A stretch of 64,000 bases of DNA from Pseudomonas putida (GCF_028682635.1 NZ_JANHLK010000007.1:186001-250000); one strand, 5' to 3'. Positions 48,771-58,388 are shown, numbered from the stretch's first letter. A program made the numbers and translations. The notes: generated from the letters alone by a model not told the origin.

Positions 48771-49271
48771 TCAAAACCCGGGCAGGCGAGGTGTTCGGCT
48801 TTCCAGGCTGAGCAACGTCTGCTTCGCCTCCAGCCCCCCGGCGAACCCGGTCAGTTTCCCCGACGCGCCAATCACCCGGTGACAGGGCGCGATGATCGAA
48901 ATCGGATTCCTCCCATTCGCCGCGCCCACTGCCCGCACCGCGCTCGGGTTGCCTATCTGCGTGGCGATCTGGCTGTAGCTGCGGGTCTCGCCGAAGGGGA
49001 TGGTCAACAAGGCCATCCAGACCTTCTTCTGAAAGTCCGTCCCGACGAAATCAAGCTCAAGCTCGAAAGACTGGCGCGTGCCCGCGAAGTATTCGCGCAG
49101 TTGTTGCGCGGTGCGTTGCAGGAGCGGGTTGTCCGGCGCTTCACTCATCGGCCCCAGGCGCACCCGGCCCGGTTTGTCGTTTTCCCAGAGGATGGCCGCC
49201 AGACGTGAACCGTTCGCCACCAGCTTCAACTCGCCGACCGGTGACGCCAGGGTGATGCAGGTGTAGGTCAT
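48771..49271 (-). CDS. ogt: methylated-DNA-protein cysteine methyltransferase
   Basis: Suicide repair of O6-methylguanine. 166 residues from MTYTCITLASPVGEL (E. coli Ogt 171). Active-site C130 in IAPCHRVIG, the arginine-finger/HTH region SYSQIATQIGNPSAVRAVGA, and FQKKVWMALLTIPFGETRSY before it. Convergent with the hemerythrin gene, with 15 nt between. No sign of an Ada fusion. Confidence 0.97.
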   Translation of the reverse strand: MTYTCITLASPVGELKLVANGSRLAAILWENDKPGRVRLGPMSEAPDNPLLQRTAQQLREYFAGTRQSFELELDFVGTDFQKKVWMALLTIPFGETRSYSQIATQIGNPSAVRAVGAANGRNPISIIAPCHRVIGASGKLTGFAGGLEAKQTLLSLESRTPRLPGF

Positions 49272-49408
49272 GTCGCAAGCATCGCCGAATTGTTGAACAG
49301 GCGTTAAGGATACTGCTTCACCGAGGAGGCGCAATACGCAATCGCGACCATACTTGCCTACGGCTTTTGATGCGTTTTCCTACTTAAATAAGAAGAAGAG
49401 ACCGACTC

Positions 49409-51136
49409 ATGAAGTACGAACCTTTTGCCAAATCGCTGATTGCGACCTCATTGGCGCTCAGCTGCCTGATGGCCCATGCGGCCTCCGTGGCCCCGGTCGC
49501 CGCCGAAAACGGCATGGTGGTCACCGCCCAGCACCTGGCCAGCCATGTGGGCGTGGATGTGCTGAAGAACGGTGGCAACGCGGTCGACGCCGCTGTTGCG
49601 GTGGGTTACGCGTTGGCGGTGGTCTATCCCGCGGCGGGTAACCTGGGGGGTGGTGGTTTCATGACCATCCAGCTGGCGGACGGGCGCAAGACGTTCCTCG
49701 ACTTCCGTGAAAAAGCCCCGCTGGCCGCCACCGCCGACATGTACCTGGACAAAGAGGGCAACGTCATCCCCGACCTGAGCACCCGCGGTCACCTGGCCGT
49801 CGGCGTGCCGGGCACCGTGTCCGGCATGGAACTGGCGCTCTCCAAATACGGCACCAAACCGCGCAAGGAAGTGATCGCCCCGGCCATCAAGCTCGCGGAA
49901 GACGGTTTCGAGTTGGAGCAGGGTGACGTCGAGTTGCTGGAGTACGCTACCGACGTGTTCAAGAAGGACATCAAGGATTCCGGCGCGATCTTCCTGAGCA
50001 ATGGCGAGCCGATGCAGGTCGGGCAGAAACTGGTGCAGAAAGACCTCGGCAAGACCCTGCGGGAGATCTCCGAGAAAGGCGCCGACGGCTTCTACAAGGG
50101 CTGGGTGGCCGACGCCATCGTCACCTCCAGCCAGGCCAACAAGGGCATCATCACCCAGGCCGACCTCGACAAGTACAAGACCCGCGAACTGGCGCCCATC
50201 GAGTGCGACTACCGCGGCTACCATGTGGTCTCGGCACCGCCACCGAGCTCCGGCGGAGTGGTGATCTGCCAGATCATGAACATCCTCGAAGGCTATCCGA
50301 TGAAGGACCTGGGCTATCACTCGGCCCAGGGCATGCACTACCAGATCGAAGCGATGCGCCACGCCTATGTGGACCGCAACAGCTACCTGGGCGACCCGGA
50401 CTTCGTGAAAAACCCGATCGCGCATCTGCTCGACAAAAACTACGCGACCAAGCTGCGTGAAGCCATCAGCCCGCAGAAGGCCGGGGTGTCCAAGGACCTC
50501 AAGCCTGGCGTAGCCCCCCATGAAGGCAGCAACACCACCCATTACTCCATCGTCGACAAATGGGGCAATGCGGTGTCGGTGACCTACACCCTCAACGACT
50601 GGTTCGGTGCCGGGGTCATGGCGAGCAAGACCGGGGTCATCCTCAACGATGAAATGGACGACTTCACCTCGAAGATCGGCGTACCCAACATGTACGGCCT
50701 GGTGCAGGGCGAGGCCAACGCCATCGCACCCGGCAAGGCGCCGCTGTCGTCCATGAGCCCGACCATCGTCACCAAGGACGGCAAAGTGGTGATGGTGGTG
50801 GGCACCCCCGGTGGCAGCCGTATCATCACCGCGACCCTGCTGACCATGCTCAACGTCATCGACTACGGCATGAACATCCAGGAAGCGGTCGATGCACCGC
50901 GTTTCCACCAGCAATGGCTGCCGGAGGAAACCAACCTGGAGACCTTCACCACCAGCCCGGACACGGTGAAGATCCTCGAAAGCTGGGGCCACAAGTTTGC
51001 CGGTCCCCAGGATGCCAACCACCTCGCGGCGATCCTGGTGGGCGCGCCGTCGCTGGAGGGCAAGCCGGTGGGCAAGAACCGTTTCTACGGGGCCAACGAT
51101 CCACGGCGTAATACCGGGTTGTCGCTCGGCTACTGA
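49409..51136 (+). CDS. ggt: gamma-glutamyltransferase (periplasmic)
   Basis: Ntn-hydrolase that cleaves the gamma-glutamyl bond of glutathione and transfers it to amino acids or water. 575 residues (E. coli 580). Signal peptide with cleavage after AHA (residue ~24). Autoprocessing site before T376 in GSNTTHYSIVDKWGNAVSV, splitting the chain into large and small subunits. Gly-rich oxyanion block PPPSSGGVVICQIMNILEG and APLSSMSPTIV are present. A cysteine-hydrolase gene follows 68 nt downstream and may be cotranscribed. Confidence 0.97.
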   Translation: MKYEPFAKSLIATSLALSCLMAHAASVAPVAAENGMVVTAQHLASHVGVDVLKNGGNAVDAAVAVGYALAVVYPAAGNLGGGGFMTIQLADGRKTFLDFREKAPLAATADMYLDKEGNVIPDLSTRGHLAVGVPGTVSGMELALSKYGTKPRKEVIAPAIKLAEDGFELEQGDVELLEYATDVFKKDIKDSGAIFLSNGEPMQVGQKLVQKDLGKTLREISEKGADGFYKGWVADAIVTSSQANKGIITQADLDKYKTRELAPIECDYRGYHVVSAPPPSSGGVVICQIMNILEGYPMKDLGYHSAQGMHYQIEAMRHAYVDRNSYLGDPDFVKNPIAHLLDKNYATKLREAISPQKAGVSKDLKPGVAPHEGSNTTHYSIVDKWGNAVSVTYTLNDWFGAGVMASKTGVILNDEMDDFTSKIGVPNMYGLVQGEANAIAPGKAPLSSMSPTIVTKDGKVVMVVGTPGGSRIITATLLTMLNVIDYGMNIQEAVDAPRFHQQWLPEETNLETFTTSPDTVKILESWGHKFAGPQDANHLAAILVGAPSLEGKPVGKNRFYGANDPRRNTGLSLGY

Positions 51137-51204
51137 GGCTTGTGTTTGGAGGGGGACGGACTTATGTTCGTCCCTGATCCACTGACTTCTTCAAGGAAGG
51201 AACC

Positions 51205-51738
51205 ATGACCACTGCACTGCTGATCATCGATGTACAGCAAGCCTTGTGCGCAGGCGAGTACGAGTGTTTTCAGATCTCGCGTGTCATCACCACCATCAAC
51301 GATCTCTCTGCCCGGGCGCGAAAGGCCGGCGTGCCGGTGGTGTTCATCCAGCACGAGGAAAAGGGCAGTCCCTTTGCCCATGAGGCGGCGGGCTGGCAAC
51401 TGGCCGAAGGGCTGGAAACTTCAGCGAAGGATGCGCGCGTACGCAAGACCACCCCGGATTCGTTCTACCAGACCAACCTGCAGAAGCTGTTGCCGATCGA
51501 TGACTTCGAACGCCTGGTCATCTGCGGGCTGCAAACCGATTATTGCGTCAACGCCACGGTGCGCCAGGCGTTGAAACTGGGCTACGACGTGGTGCTGGCG
51601 GCGGACGCGCACTCCACGGTCGACAACGGCAACCTCAGCGCCGAAGACATCATTGCCGAGCACAACAAGGACCTGGCGCACCTGACCGGTTCGGTGGCGC
51701 GGATCGACGTGGTTCCGGCCAAGGACATCCATTTCTAA
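51205..51738 (+). CDS. isochorismatase-like cysteine hydrolase
   Basis: 177 residues. Nicotinamidase/isochorismatase superfamily with catalytic triad D9 (LLIIDVQQAL), K81 (VRKTTPDSFYQT) and C114 (CGLQTDYCVNATV). VLAADAHSTVDNGNLSAEDI is a family block. Substrate unknown; members act on nicotinamide, ureido/carbamoyl or pteridine-like amides. AAGGAAGGAACC before the ATG is a good ribosome site. Possibly cotranscribed with ggt. A REP pair follows. Confidence 0.9.
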   Translation: MTTALLIIDVQQALCAGEYECFQISRVITTINDLSARARKAGVPVVFIQHEEKGSPFAHEAAGWQLAEGLETSAKDARVRKTTPDSFYQTNLQKLLPIDDFERLVICGLQTDYCVNATVRQALKLGYDVVLAADAHSTVDNGNLSAEDIIAEHNKDLAHLTGSVARIDVVPAKDIHF

Positions 51739-51753
51739 ACCAGCGCATCCCCC

Positions 51754-51853
51754 CTGTAGGAGCGAGCTTGCTCGCGATGGTCGTCAACGAAAACCCTGGG
51801 TGCCTGACACCCCGCGGCGTTCCGATTATTTTCGCGAGCAAGCTCGCTCCTGC
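51754..51853. repeat. REP pair (REPIN), GGAGCGAGC class
   Basis: CTGTAGGAGCGAGCTTGCTC and the inverted copy ending GCTCCTGCA, between convergent genes. The second copy has CCTGCA instead of CCTACA, a small decay of symmetry. The spacer is unrelated in sequence to other pairs. Confidence 0.88.
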
Positions 51854-51877
51854 AAGGGACTGCAGGTTGCGCCGTTC

Positions 51878-52780
51878 TCAGGCCGCGCCGAAGATATCGA
51901 TCAACTCGTTCAGGAACGCACTGACCAGATCCCGCTGCCGCGCCGAATGCCGCACCGCCGCGTGGAACCCGACTTCATAGCGCAGCAACTGCGGATTGAG
52001 TGGATGCAACTGCCCCAGCTGTTCGTGCCGGGCCGCATAATGCTGGGGCAGGAAACCCAGGTGCTGGCCGGACAGGATCAGCAGGGCGGCCCCGTCCATG
52101 CTGTCGGTGAGCACGGTCAAGCGTTCGATCGAGGTGGGCGCCGGCATTTCCGGCAAGGGGTGGCTCGGCCAGACCCAGTCATGCTGGCTGACATCCTCGC
52201 GGGTCAGCGCACCCACCTGCCCGAAAAGCGGGTGCGACGGCGCGCAGTAGGCGATCTGGGTTTCCTGGAACAACGGGAAGTAGTCGATATTGGGCAAGCG
52301 ATGCCAGAAGTAACCGATCGCCAGGTCGATATGGCCGTTGATGATTTTTTCTTCCAGCAGCGACGACGACAGCTCGGTGAAGTGAAAATACAAACCCTCG
52401 TGCCGCGCCCTTAGCCGCGCAATGGCCAAACCGATTTTGGTGTTCGCCACCGGGTCGATCTGCCCCAGCAGGCCGACGTTGATGTTGCCCGAGACCTTGC
52501 GGTTGATGTGCTGTACCTCGACCCGAAAGCCCTCGGCGGCGGCCAGTAACCGTCGCGCCGCCTCGACGAACTGAGCGCCCTTGGGCGTTACGGAAAATCC
52601 GCCGCGACCGCGTTCGCACAGGCGAAAACCCACCCGTGCCTCCAGCGTCGCCAACTGCGCGCTGATGGTCGGTTGGGTGGTGTTGAGGGCGGTTTGCGCC
52701 GCCGAAATCCCGCCGGCCTCGACCACCGTGAGAAATACCCGGATCAGGCGCAGATCCAGCTCCGTTACAGTTCCCAGCAT
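51878..52780 (-). CDS. LysR-family transcriptional regulator
   Basis: 300 residues from MLGTVTELDLRLIRVF; GGGAG precedes this ATG and a 44-codon longer frame is not family-like. N-terminal winged HTH: LRLIRVFLTVVEAGGISAAQ, TALNTTQPTISAQLATLEAR. The C-terminal effector domain includes NINVGLLGQIDPVANTKIGL, LLEEKIINGHIDLAIGYFWH. Divergent from the NCS1 permease gene at 52980 with 199 bp between, the classic arrangement for a LysR regulator and its target; so control of that permease and the nitrilase is likely. Confidence 0.94.
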   Translation of the reverse strand: MLGTVTELDLRLIRVFLTVVEAGGISAAQTALNTTQPTISAQLATLEARVGFRLCERGRGGFSVTPKGAQFVEAARRLLAAAEGFRVEVQHINRKVSGNINVGLLGQIDPVANTKIGLAIARLRARHEGLYFHFTELSSSLLEEKIINGHIDLAIGYFWHRLPNIDYFPLFQETQIAYCAPSHPLFGQVGALTREDVSQHDWVWPSHPLPEMPAPTSIERLTVLTDSMDGAALLILSGQHLGFLPQHYAARHEQLGQLHPLNPQLLRYEVGFHAAVRHSARQRDLVSAFLNELIDIFGAA

Positions 52781-52979
52781 GGGGGCTCCCGAGACTCGAT
52801 TACATTGACGCCGATCTATGTGAACAGTGCGCCTTGGATATTTTATGGCTGCGGCCAACGCCATACATTGCAGGGAAACCAGGGTCATCGTCAGCTTTTT
52901 CTGGAGTTTCACCTGTTCCGGACGTCGAATCGACCGCTGCGCTCAAAACAAAAACAATCAACTGCATAGGAATCATCGT
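52781..52979. promoter_or_regulatory. LysR / NCS1 permease divergent promoter region
   Basis: 199 bp between divergent starts. Expected to hold overlapping promoters and LysR boxes (T-N11-A type). Candidates exist but none stands out enough to place. The permease start is supported by AGGAATC before ATG at 52980. Confidence 0.45.
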
Positions 52980-54479
52980 ATGTCAGGGTCCCCAGTTTCC
53001 GCGCACGCCGCCGAGGCGAATGGCGGGTTGGCCATCGAAGGCCACTCGATCGATTACATCCCGGAAAACGAGCGCCATGCCAAGCTCAGCAGCCAGGGGC
53101 CTTTCTGGTTCCTCGGCAACTTCCATTTTTTCACCATCTCCATCGGTTTTGTCGGCCCCAGCCTGGGTTTGTCGGCGCTATGGACCATGCTCGCCGGCGC
53201 GCTGGGCATCATGTTCGGCACCATCTTCATGGCCTTCCACGGCTCGCAAGGACCGGAAATGGGCCTGCCGCAGATGATCCAGTCCCGCGCCCAGTTCGGC
53301 TATCGCGGGGTGATCCTGGCGTTGCTGGCGACAATGTTCGTGTTCGTCGGCTTCAATGTGGTTAACGTCTCGCTGATCATGAACGGGCTGCAGCACGTGT
53401 TCGGCATTGACCCGACCATTGTCGCCGTGGCCGTGGTGCTGATCGGTGCGCTGCTGTCGATCTACGGCCACGACCTGATGCACAAGGCCTTCAAGTGGGC
53501 GCTGCTGGCGACGCTGCCGTTATATGCCCTGGTGACCATCGCCCTGATGTTCGGCGCCGGTTCCGAAGGCGTCACCCCGGCCACCGACCTGGGTTTCAGC
53601 TGGATCGCCTTCGCCACCCTGTTTGCCATTGGTGCCAGCTACAACATTTCCTACGCGCCCTACGTGTCCGACTATTCCCGCTACCTGCCGAAAAACACCA
53701 GCCGGCCGAAACTGATCGCGGCGGTGTTCATCGGCGCGTCGCTGTCGGGCAGCTGGATGATCGGCCTCGGCGCCTGGCTCGCCCAGGAACTGAAAGCGGT
53801 GGATGCACTGGTGGCGTTGAACCAGGTGGGTTCTTCGATGATTCCCGGGTTGGGCAATCTGTTGGTAGTGGTGTCGGTGGCGGGCTTCCTGCCGATCATT
53901 GCGCTGAACACCTACAGCGCCATGCTGACGCTGCTGACCGGTGTCGATTCGATCAGGAAAATCACCCCGACCCCGCGCGCCCGGGTGCTGTCGATCAGCG
54001 CCATCAGCATCATCCTGTTGACCTGCGTGCTGTCGATCAAAGGTGATGGTATCGCGCTGCTCAACACCTTCCTCGTGTTGCTGTTGTATTTCCTCGTGCC
54101 CTGGACCGCCGTCAACCTGGTGGACTATTTCTTCGTGCGCAAAGGCCGCTACGCAATCCCGCATTTTTTCACGCCGAAGGGCATCTACGGCGCCTGGCAA
54201 TTTCGCGGCATCGTTGCGTACCTGATCGGCTTTGCCGCCATGGTGCCGTTCTTCTACATCTTCGATGCGGCGGCCGGCAAGGAAGTGTTCGTCGGTCCGC
54301 TGGCGCGCATGCTCGAAGGCGTCGACATTGCCTGGCTGGTGGGCCTGCTGGTGTCGGGCCTGACGTATTACCTGCTCAGCCGCTCGCTGGATCTGGCCGC
54401 TGAACGCCGGGTCATCGACGCGATCAGCGAAAACGACATTATCGCCATGGCCCATTCATCTGCGGAGTCGGTGCGTTGA
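52980..54479 (+). CDS. NCS1-family permease (purine/cytosine/hydantoin type)
   Basis: Inner-membrane transporter, 499 residues, 12 predicted helices. NCS1 family marks: GHSIDYIPENERHAKLSSQG near the N-terminus, LGIMFGTIFMAFHGSQGPEM and GLPQMIQSRAQFGYRGVI, ASYNISYAPYVSDYSRYLPK in the middle, and VPWTAVNLVDYFFVRKGRYA late. Typical substrates are cytosine, allantoin, hydantoin or purines; the exact one cannot be read. Overlaps the nitrilase-family gene by 4 nt, so the imported compound is probably that enzyme's substrate. Paralogous to the permease at 58525. Confidence 0.93.
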   Translation: MSGSPVSAHAAEANGGLAIEGHSIDYIPENERHAKLSSQGPFWFLGNFHFFTISIGFVGPSLGLSALWTMLAGALGIMFGTIFMAFHGSQGPEMGLPQMIQSRAQFGYRGVILALLATMFVFVGFNVVNVSLIMNGLQHVFGIDPTIVAVAVVLIGALLSIYGHDLMHKAFKWALLATLPLYALVTIALMFGAGSEGVTPATDLGFSWIAFATLFAIGASYNISYAPYVSDYSRYLPKNTSRPKLIAAVFIGASLSGSWMIGLGAWLAQELKAVDALVALNQVGSSMIPGLGNLLVVVSVAGFLPIIALNTYSAMLTLLTGVDSIRKITPTPRARVLSISAISIILLTCVLSIKGDGIALLNTFLVLLLYFLVPWTAVNLVDYFFVRKGRYAIPHFFTPKGIYGAWQFRGIVAYLIGFAAMVPFFYIFDAAAGKEVFVGPLARMLEGVDIAWLVGLLVSGLTYYLLSRSLDLAAERRVIDAISENDIIAMAHSSAESVR

Positions 54480-55321
54480 ACACTGCACGAAATACCCTGG
54501 TCGCCTGCTGCCAATTGGCACCCAGGATCGGTGACCTTGCCTACAACCGCACGCTCACCGAGCGCGCCATCCGCTCGGCGGCCCTGCAGGGTGCCCAGGT
54601 CGTGGTGTTGCCGGAGCTGGTGCAGAGCGGCTACCTGTTTGCCGACCGCGCAGAAGCCCTGGCCCTGGCGGAAACCGCCGAAGGTCCGACCTTGCGCCTG
54701 TGGCAGGCCCTGGCCCGTGAATTGAACCTCGTCATCGTCGGCGGATTCTGCGAGCGCCTGGCCGGCGATGAACTGGCCAACAGTGCGGCACTGATCGATG
54801 CCCAGGGCGTGCGTGCGGTGTATCGCAAGGTGCACCTGTGGGATGCGGAAAAGGCCATCTTCAGTGCTGGCGATGCCGCGCCGCCGGTAATCGAAACGGT
54901 CCACGGGCGTATCGGCATGCTGATCTGCTACGACCTGGAGTTCCCCGAATGGGTGCGCCTGCCGGCGCTGGCCGGTGCCGACCTGCTGTGCGCGCCGGTC
55001 AACTGGCCTGACGGCCCACGACCGCAGACCGAGCGCGCGGCAGAGGTCTTGCGCGTGCAGGCCAATGCCTCGGTCAACCGCATGTTCATTGCCGCCTGTG
55101 ACCGCCATGGCTTTGAGCGCGGGGTGAGTTGGGTGCAGGGTTCGGTGATCGTCGACGCCGACGGTTATCCGTTGGCCGGGCCGGCGGAGCAGGGCGGCGA
55201 ACAGATTCTGCTGGCCACCCTGAACCTGGCCGAGGCGCGCAACAAGCGCATCAGCGAGGGCAACGACCTGCACCGGGACCGGCGGCCGTCGTTGTATGGT
55301 TTGAGCAGCGTGGTGCAATGA
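54476..55321 (+). CDS. nitrilase-superfamily carbon-nitrogen hydrolase
   Basis: 281 residues, TTG start overlapping the permease stop (4 nt), GGAG 9 nt before. Catalytic triad E47 (VVVLPELVQSGY), K118 (VYRKVHLWDAEK) and C151 (GMLICYDLEFPEW), then VNWPDGPRPQTERAAEVLRV. Resembles the amidase branch of the superfamily (N-carbamyl-amino-acid, omega-amidase or aliphatic amide hydrolases) rather than true nitrilases. Coupling to the NCS1 permease suggests hydrolysis of an imported amide or ureide in the cytosol. Confidence 0.92.
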   Translation: MNTARNTLVACCQLAPRIGDLAYNRTLTERAIRSAALQGAQVVVLPELVQSGYLFADRAEALALAETAEGPTLRLWQALARELNLVIVGGFCERLAGDELANSAALIDAQGVRAVYRKVHLWDAEKAIFSAGDAAPPVIETVHGRIGMLICYDLEFPEWVRLPALAGADLLCAPVNWPDGPRPQTERAAEVLRVQANASVNRMFIAACDRHGFERGVSWVQGSVIVDADGYPLAGPAEQGGEQILLATLNLAEARNKRISEGNDLHRDRRPSLYGLSSVVQ

Positions 55322-55397
55322 ATCGCCCGGTGGACGGCATCGTGGCGCCTGTGGCATGGTCCCGGCGACAAACCATGCAGCGAACAGGATCGGCACG

Positions 55398-56381
55398 ATG
55401 GAGCAGGGTAATCAGGGTGGCAACACCCTGCAGGCGTTCAACCGTTGCGTGTTGCACCTGGGGCGTCTGGCACGCGAGCGTGGCGCTGCCGAATTCATCG
55501 CCGACGGCTTGCAGGCGTTCCGTCAACTGGTGCCATTCGCTTCGGCTTGGTGGGGCGAGATGTCCACCTCGGTCGCCAGCGCACCGCCGCAAAGCTGGAT
55601 GCACGGGCGCATCGAACTGCCTGACTCATTTGCCGCCGAATGGCAACAGAACGCCGGCAGCGACAGATTCTCCCATGACACCTTGAGCCGTCCCGGCGAG
55701 GTCATCCGCGACAGCGGCTTCAACGACCCCAACGCCCAAGTGGATGCATTCGCACGGCGCCATGATCTTTATCACCTGATGTGCATTACCTTCGAGCTGC
55801 CGGAAAGCGGCTTGATGTTTTTCGTCTGCCTCTACCGTGGCGCCGATGCAATGGCCTTCAGCGACGGCGAGGCCGATCTGTTTTCCGCGTTCTGCGACCA
55901 CCTGTTGCAGCTGTGGCGATTCCAGGTGCAGGACATGATCCGCGTCGACACCGGCAATGGCGCCAGCGATTTCGGGATCGCGCGGCGCGACGGTGGCCTG
56001 CTCTACATCGGCGCCGGGTTGTGCGCGGTCATTCAACGCGAGTTGCCGGGGTGGAGCGGCTCGACGCTGCCCGCCGAGGTCATCGCCCACCTGCCGAAAG
56101 CGCCCTGCGTCATGCGCCTGGGCCGCTCCGCACTAACCCTCAGCCCGAACGCCGAGCACGTCATTCTGTCGCTGGAAACCCAGCCACGCGGTGCGGTACT
56201 TGCACCTCGGGAGCGGACGGTGGCGATGTTGTTCGCGGCGGGCCATTCCTACAAGGAAATCGCCAGAATCCTCTCCCTCAGCCCGGCGACAGTGCGGACT
56301 TACCTTCGCAATTGCTACTTGCAGTTGGGCGTGAAGAGCAAGGTCGAATTGGGCTCGGTATTGCGCACACCCCGGGTTTAA
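55398..56381 (+). CDS. LuxR-type transcriptional regulator
   Basis: 327 residues from MEQGNQGGNTLQAF. C-terminal LuxR HTH at about 270-325: LAPRERTVAMLFAAGHSYKE, IARILSLSPATVRTYLRNCY, LQLGVKSKVELGSVL. The N-terminal ~260 residues resemble no sensor I know by eye; they contain FADGEA-like AFSDGEADLFSAFCDHLLQL, seen in GAF-like or PAS-like LuxR proteins. It sits between the nitrilase and amidohydrolase genes and so probably regulates this locus alongside the LysR protein. Confidence 0.9.
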   Translation: MEQGNQGGNTLQAFNRCVLHLGRLARERGAAEFIADGLQAFRQLVPFASAWWGEMSTSVASAPPQSWMHGRIELPDSFAAEWQQNAGSDRFSHDTLSRPGEVIRDSGFNDPNAQVDAFARRHDLYHLMCITFELPESGLMFFVCLYRGADAMAFSDGEADLFSAFCDHLLQLWRFQVQDMIRVDTGNGASDFGIARRDGGLLYIGAGLCAVIQRELPGWSGSTLPAEVIAHLPKAPCVMRLGRSALTLSPNAEHVILSLETQPRGAVLAPRERTVAMLFAAGHSYKEIARILSLSPATVRTYLRNCYLQLGVKSKVELGSVLRTPRV

Positions 56382-56529
56382 CCGCAACGCCGGTTTTTTT
56401 GCCTTACCCCTCCTCATTTGCAGAGGTCCATCCGACCGCCGTGCTCGATAGGGTATGCCCTGCATATCAAGGGCTTGCGCGGCAGTCTGGCAGGGCCCTT
56501 CAAAAACTATAAAAACAGAGGTGAGGCCA

Positions 56530-58377
56530 TTGAAATTCTCCGGGCTATTTATCGCCGTTGCCGGTGCGACGGTCGTGTCCTGCGTGGCGCTCGTGGGGTG
56601 CCAGACCCAGGGTTCGACCAGTGCCGACATGGTCATGCGCAACGGTTACGTGTACACCGTCGACGGCAAGGATTCGGTGCAGCAGGCGGTTGCCGTCAAG
56701 GACGGGAAGATCCTGTATGTCGGCAGCGATGAGGGCGCTGCTTCTTACATCGGCAGCCAGACGCAAGTGGTCGATCTGGCCGGGCGCATGCTGATGCCGG
56801 GCTTCATCGATGCGCACATGCATCCGGGGGACGGCGGTCGCGCCATGACCTTGTGCGATCTGAAGTACCAGACGATGACCCGCAAGGTGTTCCAGGAAAC
56901 CATCCAGGCTTGTCTGGATGCGGACAAGGACAAGGGCGACGACGTCTGGCTCGAAGTCGGCAGTTGGGATCGCATGGGCATGACCGGCCTCGACGGCGAT
57001 GCCGACAAATCGACCCTCGATGCGCTCAAGACCCGGCGCCCGATCCAGGTGCGCTCCACCGACTTCCATACCGTGCTGGTCAACTCCCGCGGCCTCGCGG
57101 TGGCGGGCATCGACAAGCGCACGGCCAACCCCGGCGATGGCAAGTACGTGCGCGACAGTGCCGGCAATCCGACCGGCATCTGCGAGGACGGCGCGGCGGA
57201 TGCCATGGCCGCCGTGGTTCCGCCGGCCACCGACGCCGAGAAGCTGATGCAAAGCCGCGCCGCGCTCGACGCCATGCGCCAGCAGGGCATCACCAGTTTC
57301 TTCGATGCCATGTCGGGACCGGAGAACGCCAAGGCATTCACCGCCCTCGCGCAGTCCGGCGAACTCACCGCCCGGGCCTTGCTGGCGATCAAGCTGGACC
57401 CGGCTGCCGCCACTGCAGACCCGGATAAAACCATCGCCGAGGCCAAGGCCCTGGCCAGCACCTACGACCAGGGGGAAACCAAGGTCGCGCCGGGCGTGAG
57501 CATGCGTCACGTCAAGTTGTTCATGGACGGCATCATCAACGCACCGGCCGACACCGGGGCGATGTTGACGCCGTACCTGCACAACGCCGGCACCGAAAAG
57601 GCACCGAAATGGGCGCCGGGCAAGAACCGTGGCGAGCTGTATTTCCCGCCCCAGGTTCTCAATCCGCTGCTGCTCAAGGCCGTCCAGGTTGGTCTCGATC
57701 CGCACCTGCACGCCACCGGCGACCGCGCAGTACGCGACTCGCTCAACGGCATCGCCTACGTGCGCCAGCAATTGCCCGGCAACCCGTTCCGCCCGGCCAT
57801 CACCCACGCCGAGTCGGTGGACCCGGCCGATTACGGGCGCTTCAAGGCGCTGGACGTGACCGCCAACATGTCGTTCCAGTGGGCGCAGCAGGCACCGTCC
57901 ACGGTGGACGGGACCAATGAGCATCTGGGCGCCGAGCGATTTTCCCGCATGGAACCCTCGGGCAGCATCGCCCGCGCTGGTGGCCGGGTGGCGTATGGCA
58001 GCGACTGGCCGGTGGACCCGCTGGACGAGTTCCTCGCGCTGAAAATCGGTGTCACCCGCGCGGGCGATCCACAGAATCCGCACAGCTATGGTCCGAAATA
58101 CGCGGGCAGGCTCAACGATGACCCGTCGCTGTCCCGTGCCGAGGTGCTGCGCACCATTACCCTGAATGCGGCCGAGCAACTCAGGCTGGAAAAAGTGACG
58201 GGCTCGGTCGAGGTGGGCAAGTTTGCCGACCTGATCGTCCTGGACAAGAACTTCATGCAGGTGCCTGAGGACGAGTTGGGGCGCAATCAGGTGTTGCTGA
58301 CGCTGGTGGGCGGCAAGGTGGTGTGGGCGAAGGCACCGTTTGTGGGGCAGGTGGCCATGACCGAACAACAAAAATAA
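56530..58377 (+). CDS. amidohydrolase family 3 (YtcJ-like) lipoprotein
   Basis: 615 residues. Start TTG at 56530 (MKFSGLFIAVAGATVVSC) is chosen because AGAGG stands 8 nt upstream and a lipoprotein signal follows, with lipobox LVGC and C24. Metal-dependent hydrolase barrel: H96 and H98 in GFIDAHMHPGDGG, DPHLHATGDRAVRDSL, THAESVDPADY, AYGSDWPVDPLDEFLALKIG, and the small beta-domain ending GKFADLIVLDKNF. By family it hydrolyses an amide, imide or ester ring. A lipid-anchored, extracytoplasmic location is unusual for YtcJ relatives. Between the LuxR regulator and the second NCS1 permease. Confidence 0.9.
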   Translation: MKFSGLFIAVAGATVVSCVALVGCQTQGSTSADMVMRNGYVYTVDGKDSVQQAVAVKDGKILYVGSDEGAASYIGSQTQVVDLAGRMLMPGFIDAHMHPGDGGRAMTLCDLKYQTMTRKVFQETIQACLDADKDKGDDVWLEVGSWDRMGMTGLDGDADKSTLDALKTRRPIQVRSTDFHTVLVNSRGLAVAGIDKRTANPGDGKYVRDSAGNPTGICEDGAADAMAAVVPPATDAEKLMQSRAALDAMRQQGITSFFDAMSGPENAKAFTALAQSGELTARALLAIKLDPAAATADPDKTIAEAKALASTYDQGETKVAPGVSMRHVKLFMDGIINAPADTGAMLTPYLHNAGTEKAPKWAPGKNRGELYFPPQVLNPLLLKAVQVGLDPHLHATGDRAVRDSLNGIAYVRQQLPGNPFRPAITHAESVDPADYGRFKALDVTANMSFQWAQQAPSTVDGTNEHLGAERFSRMEPSGSIARAGGRVAYGSDWPVDPLDEFLALKIGVTRAGDPQNPHSYGPKYAGRLNDDPSLSRAEVLRTITLNAAEQLRLEKVTGSVEVGKFADLIVLDKNFMQVPEDELGRNQVLLTLVGGKVVWAKAPFVGQVAMTEQQK

Positions 58378-58388
58378 ACGCATTCCCC

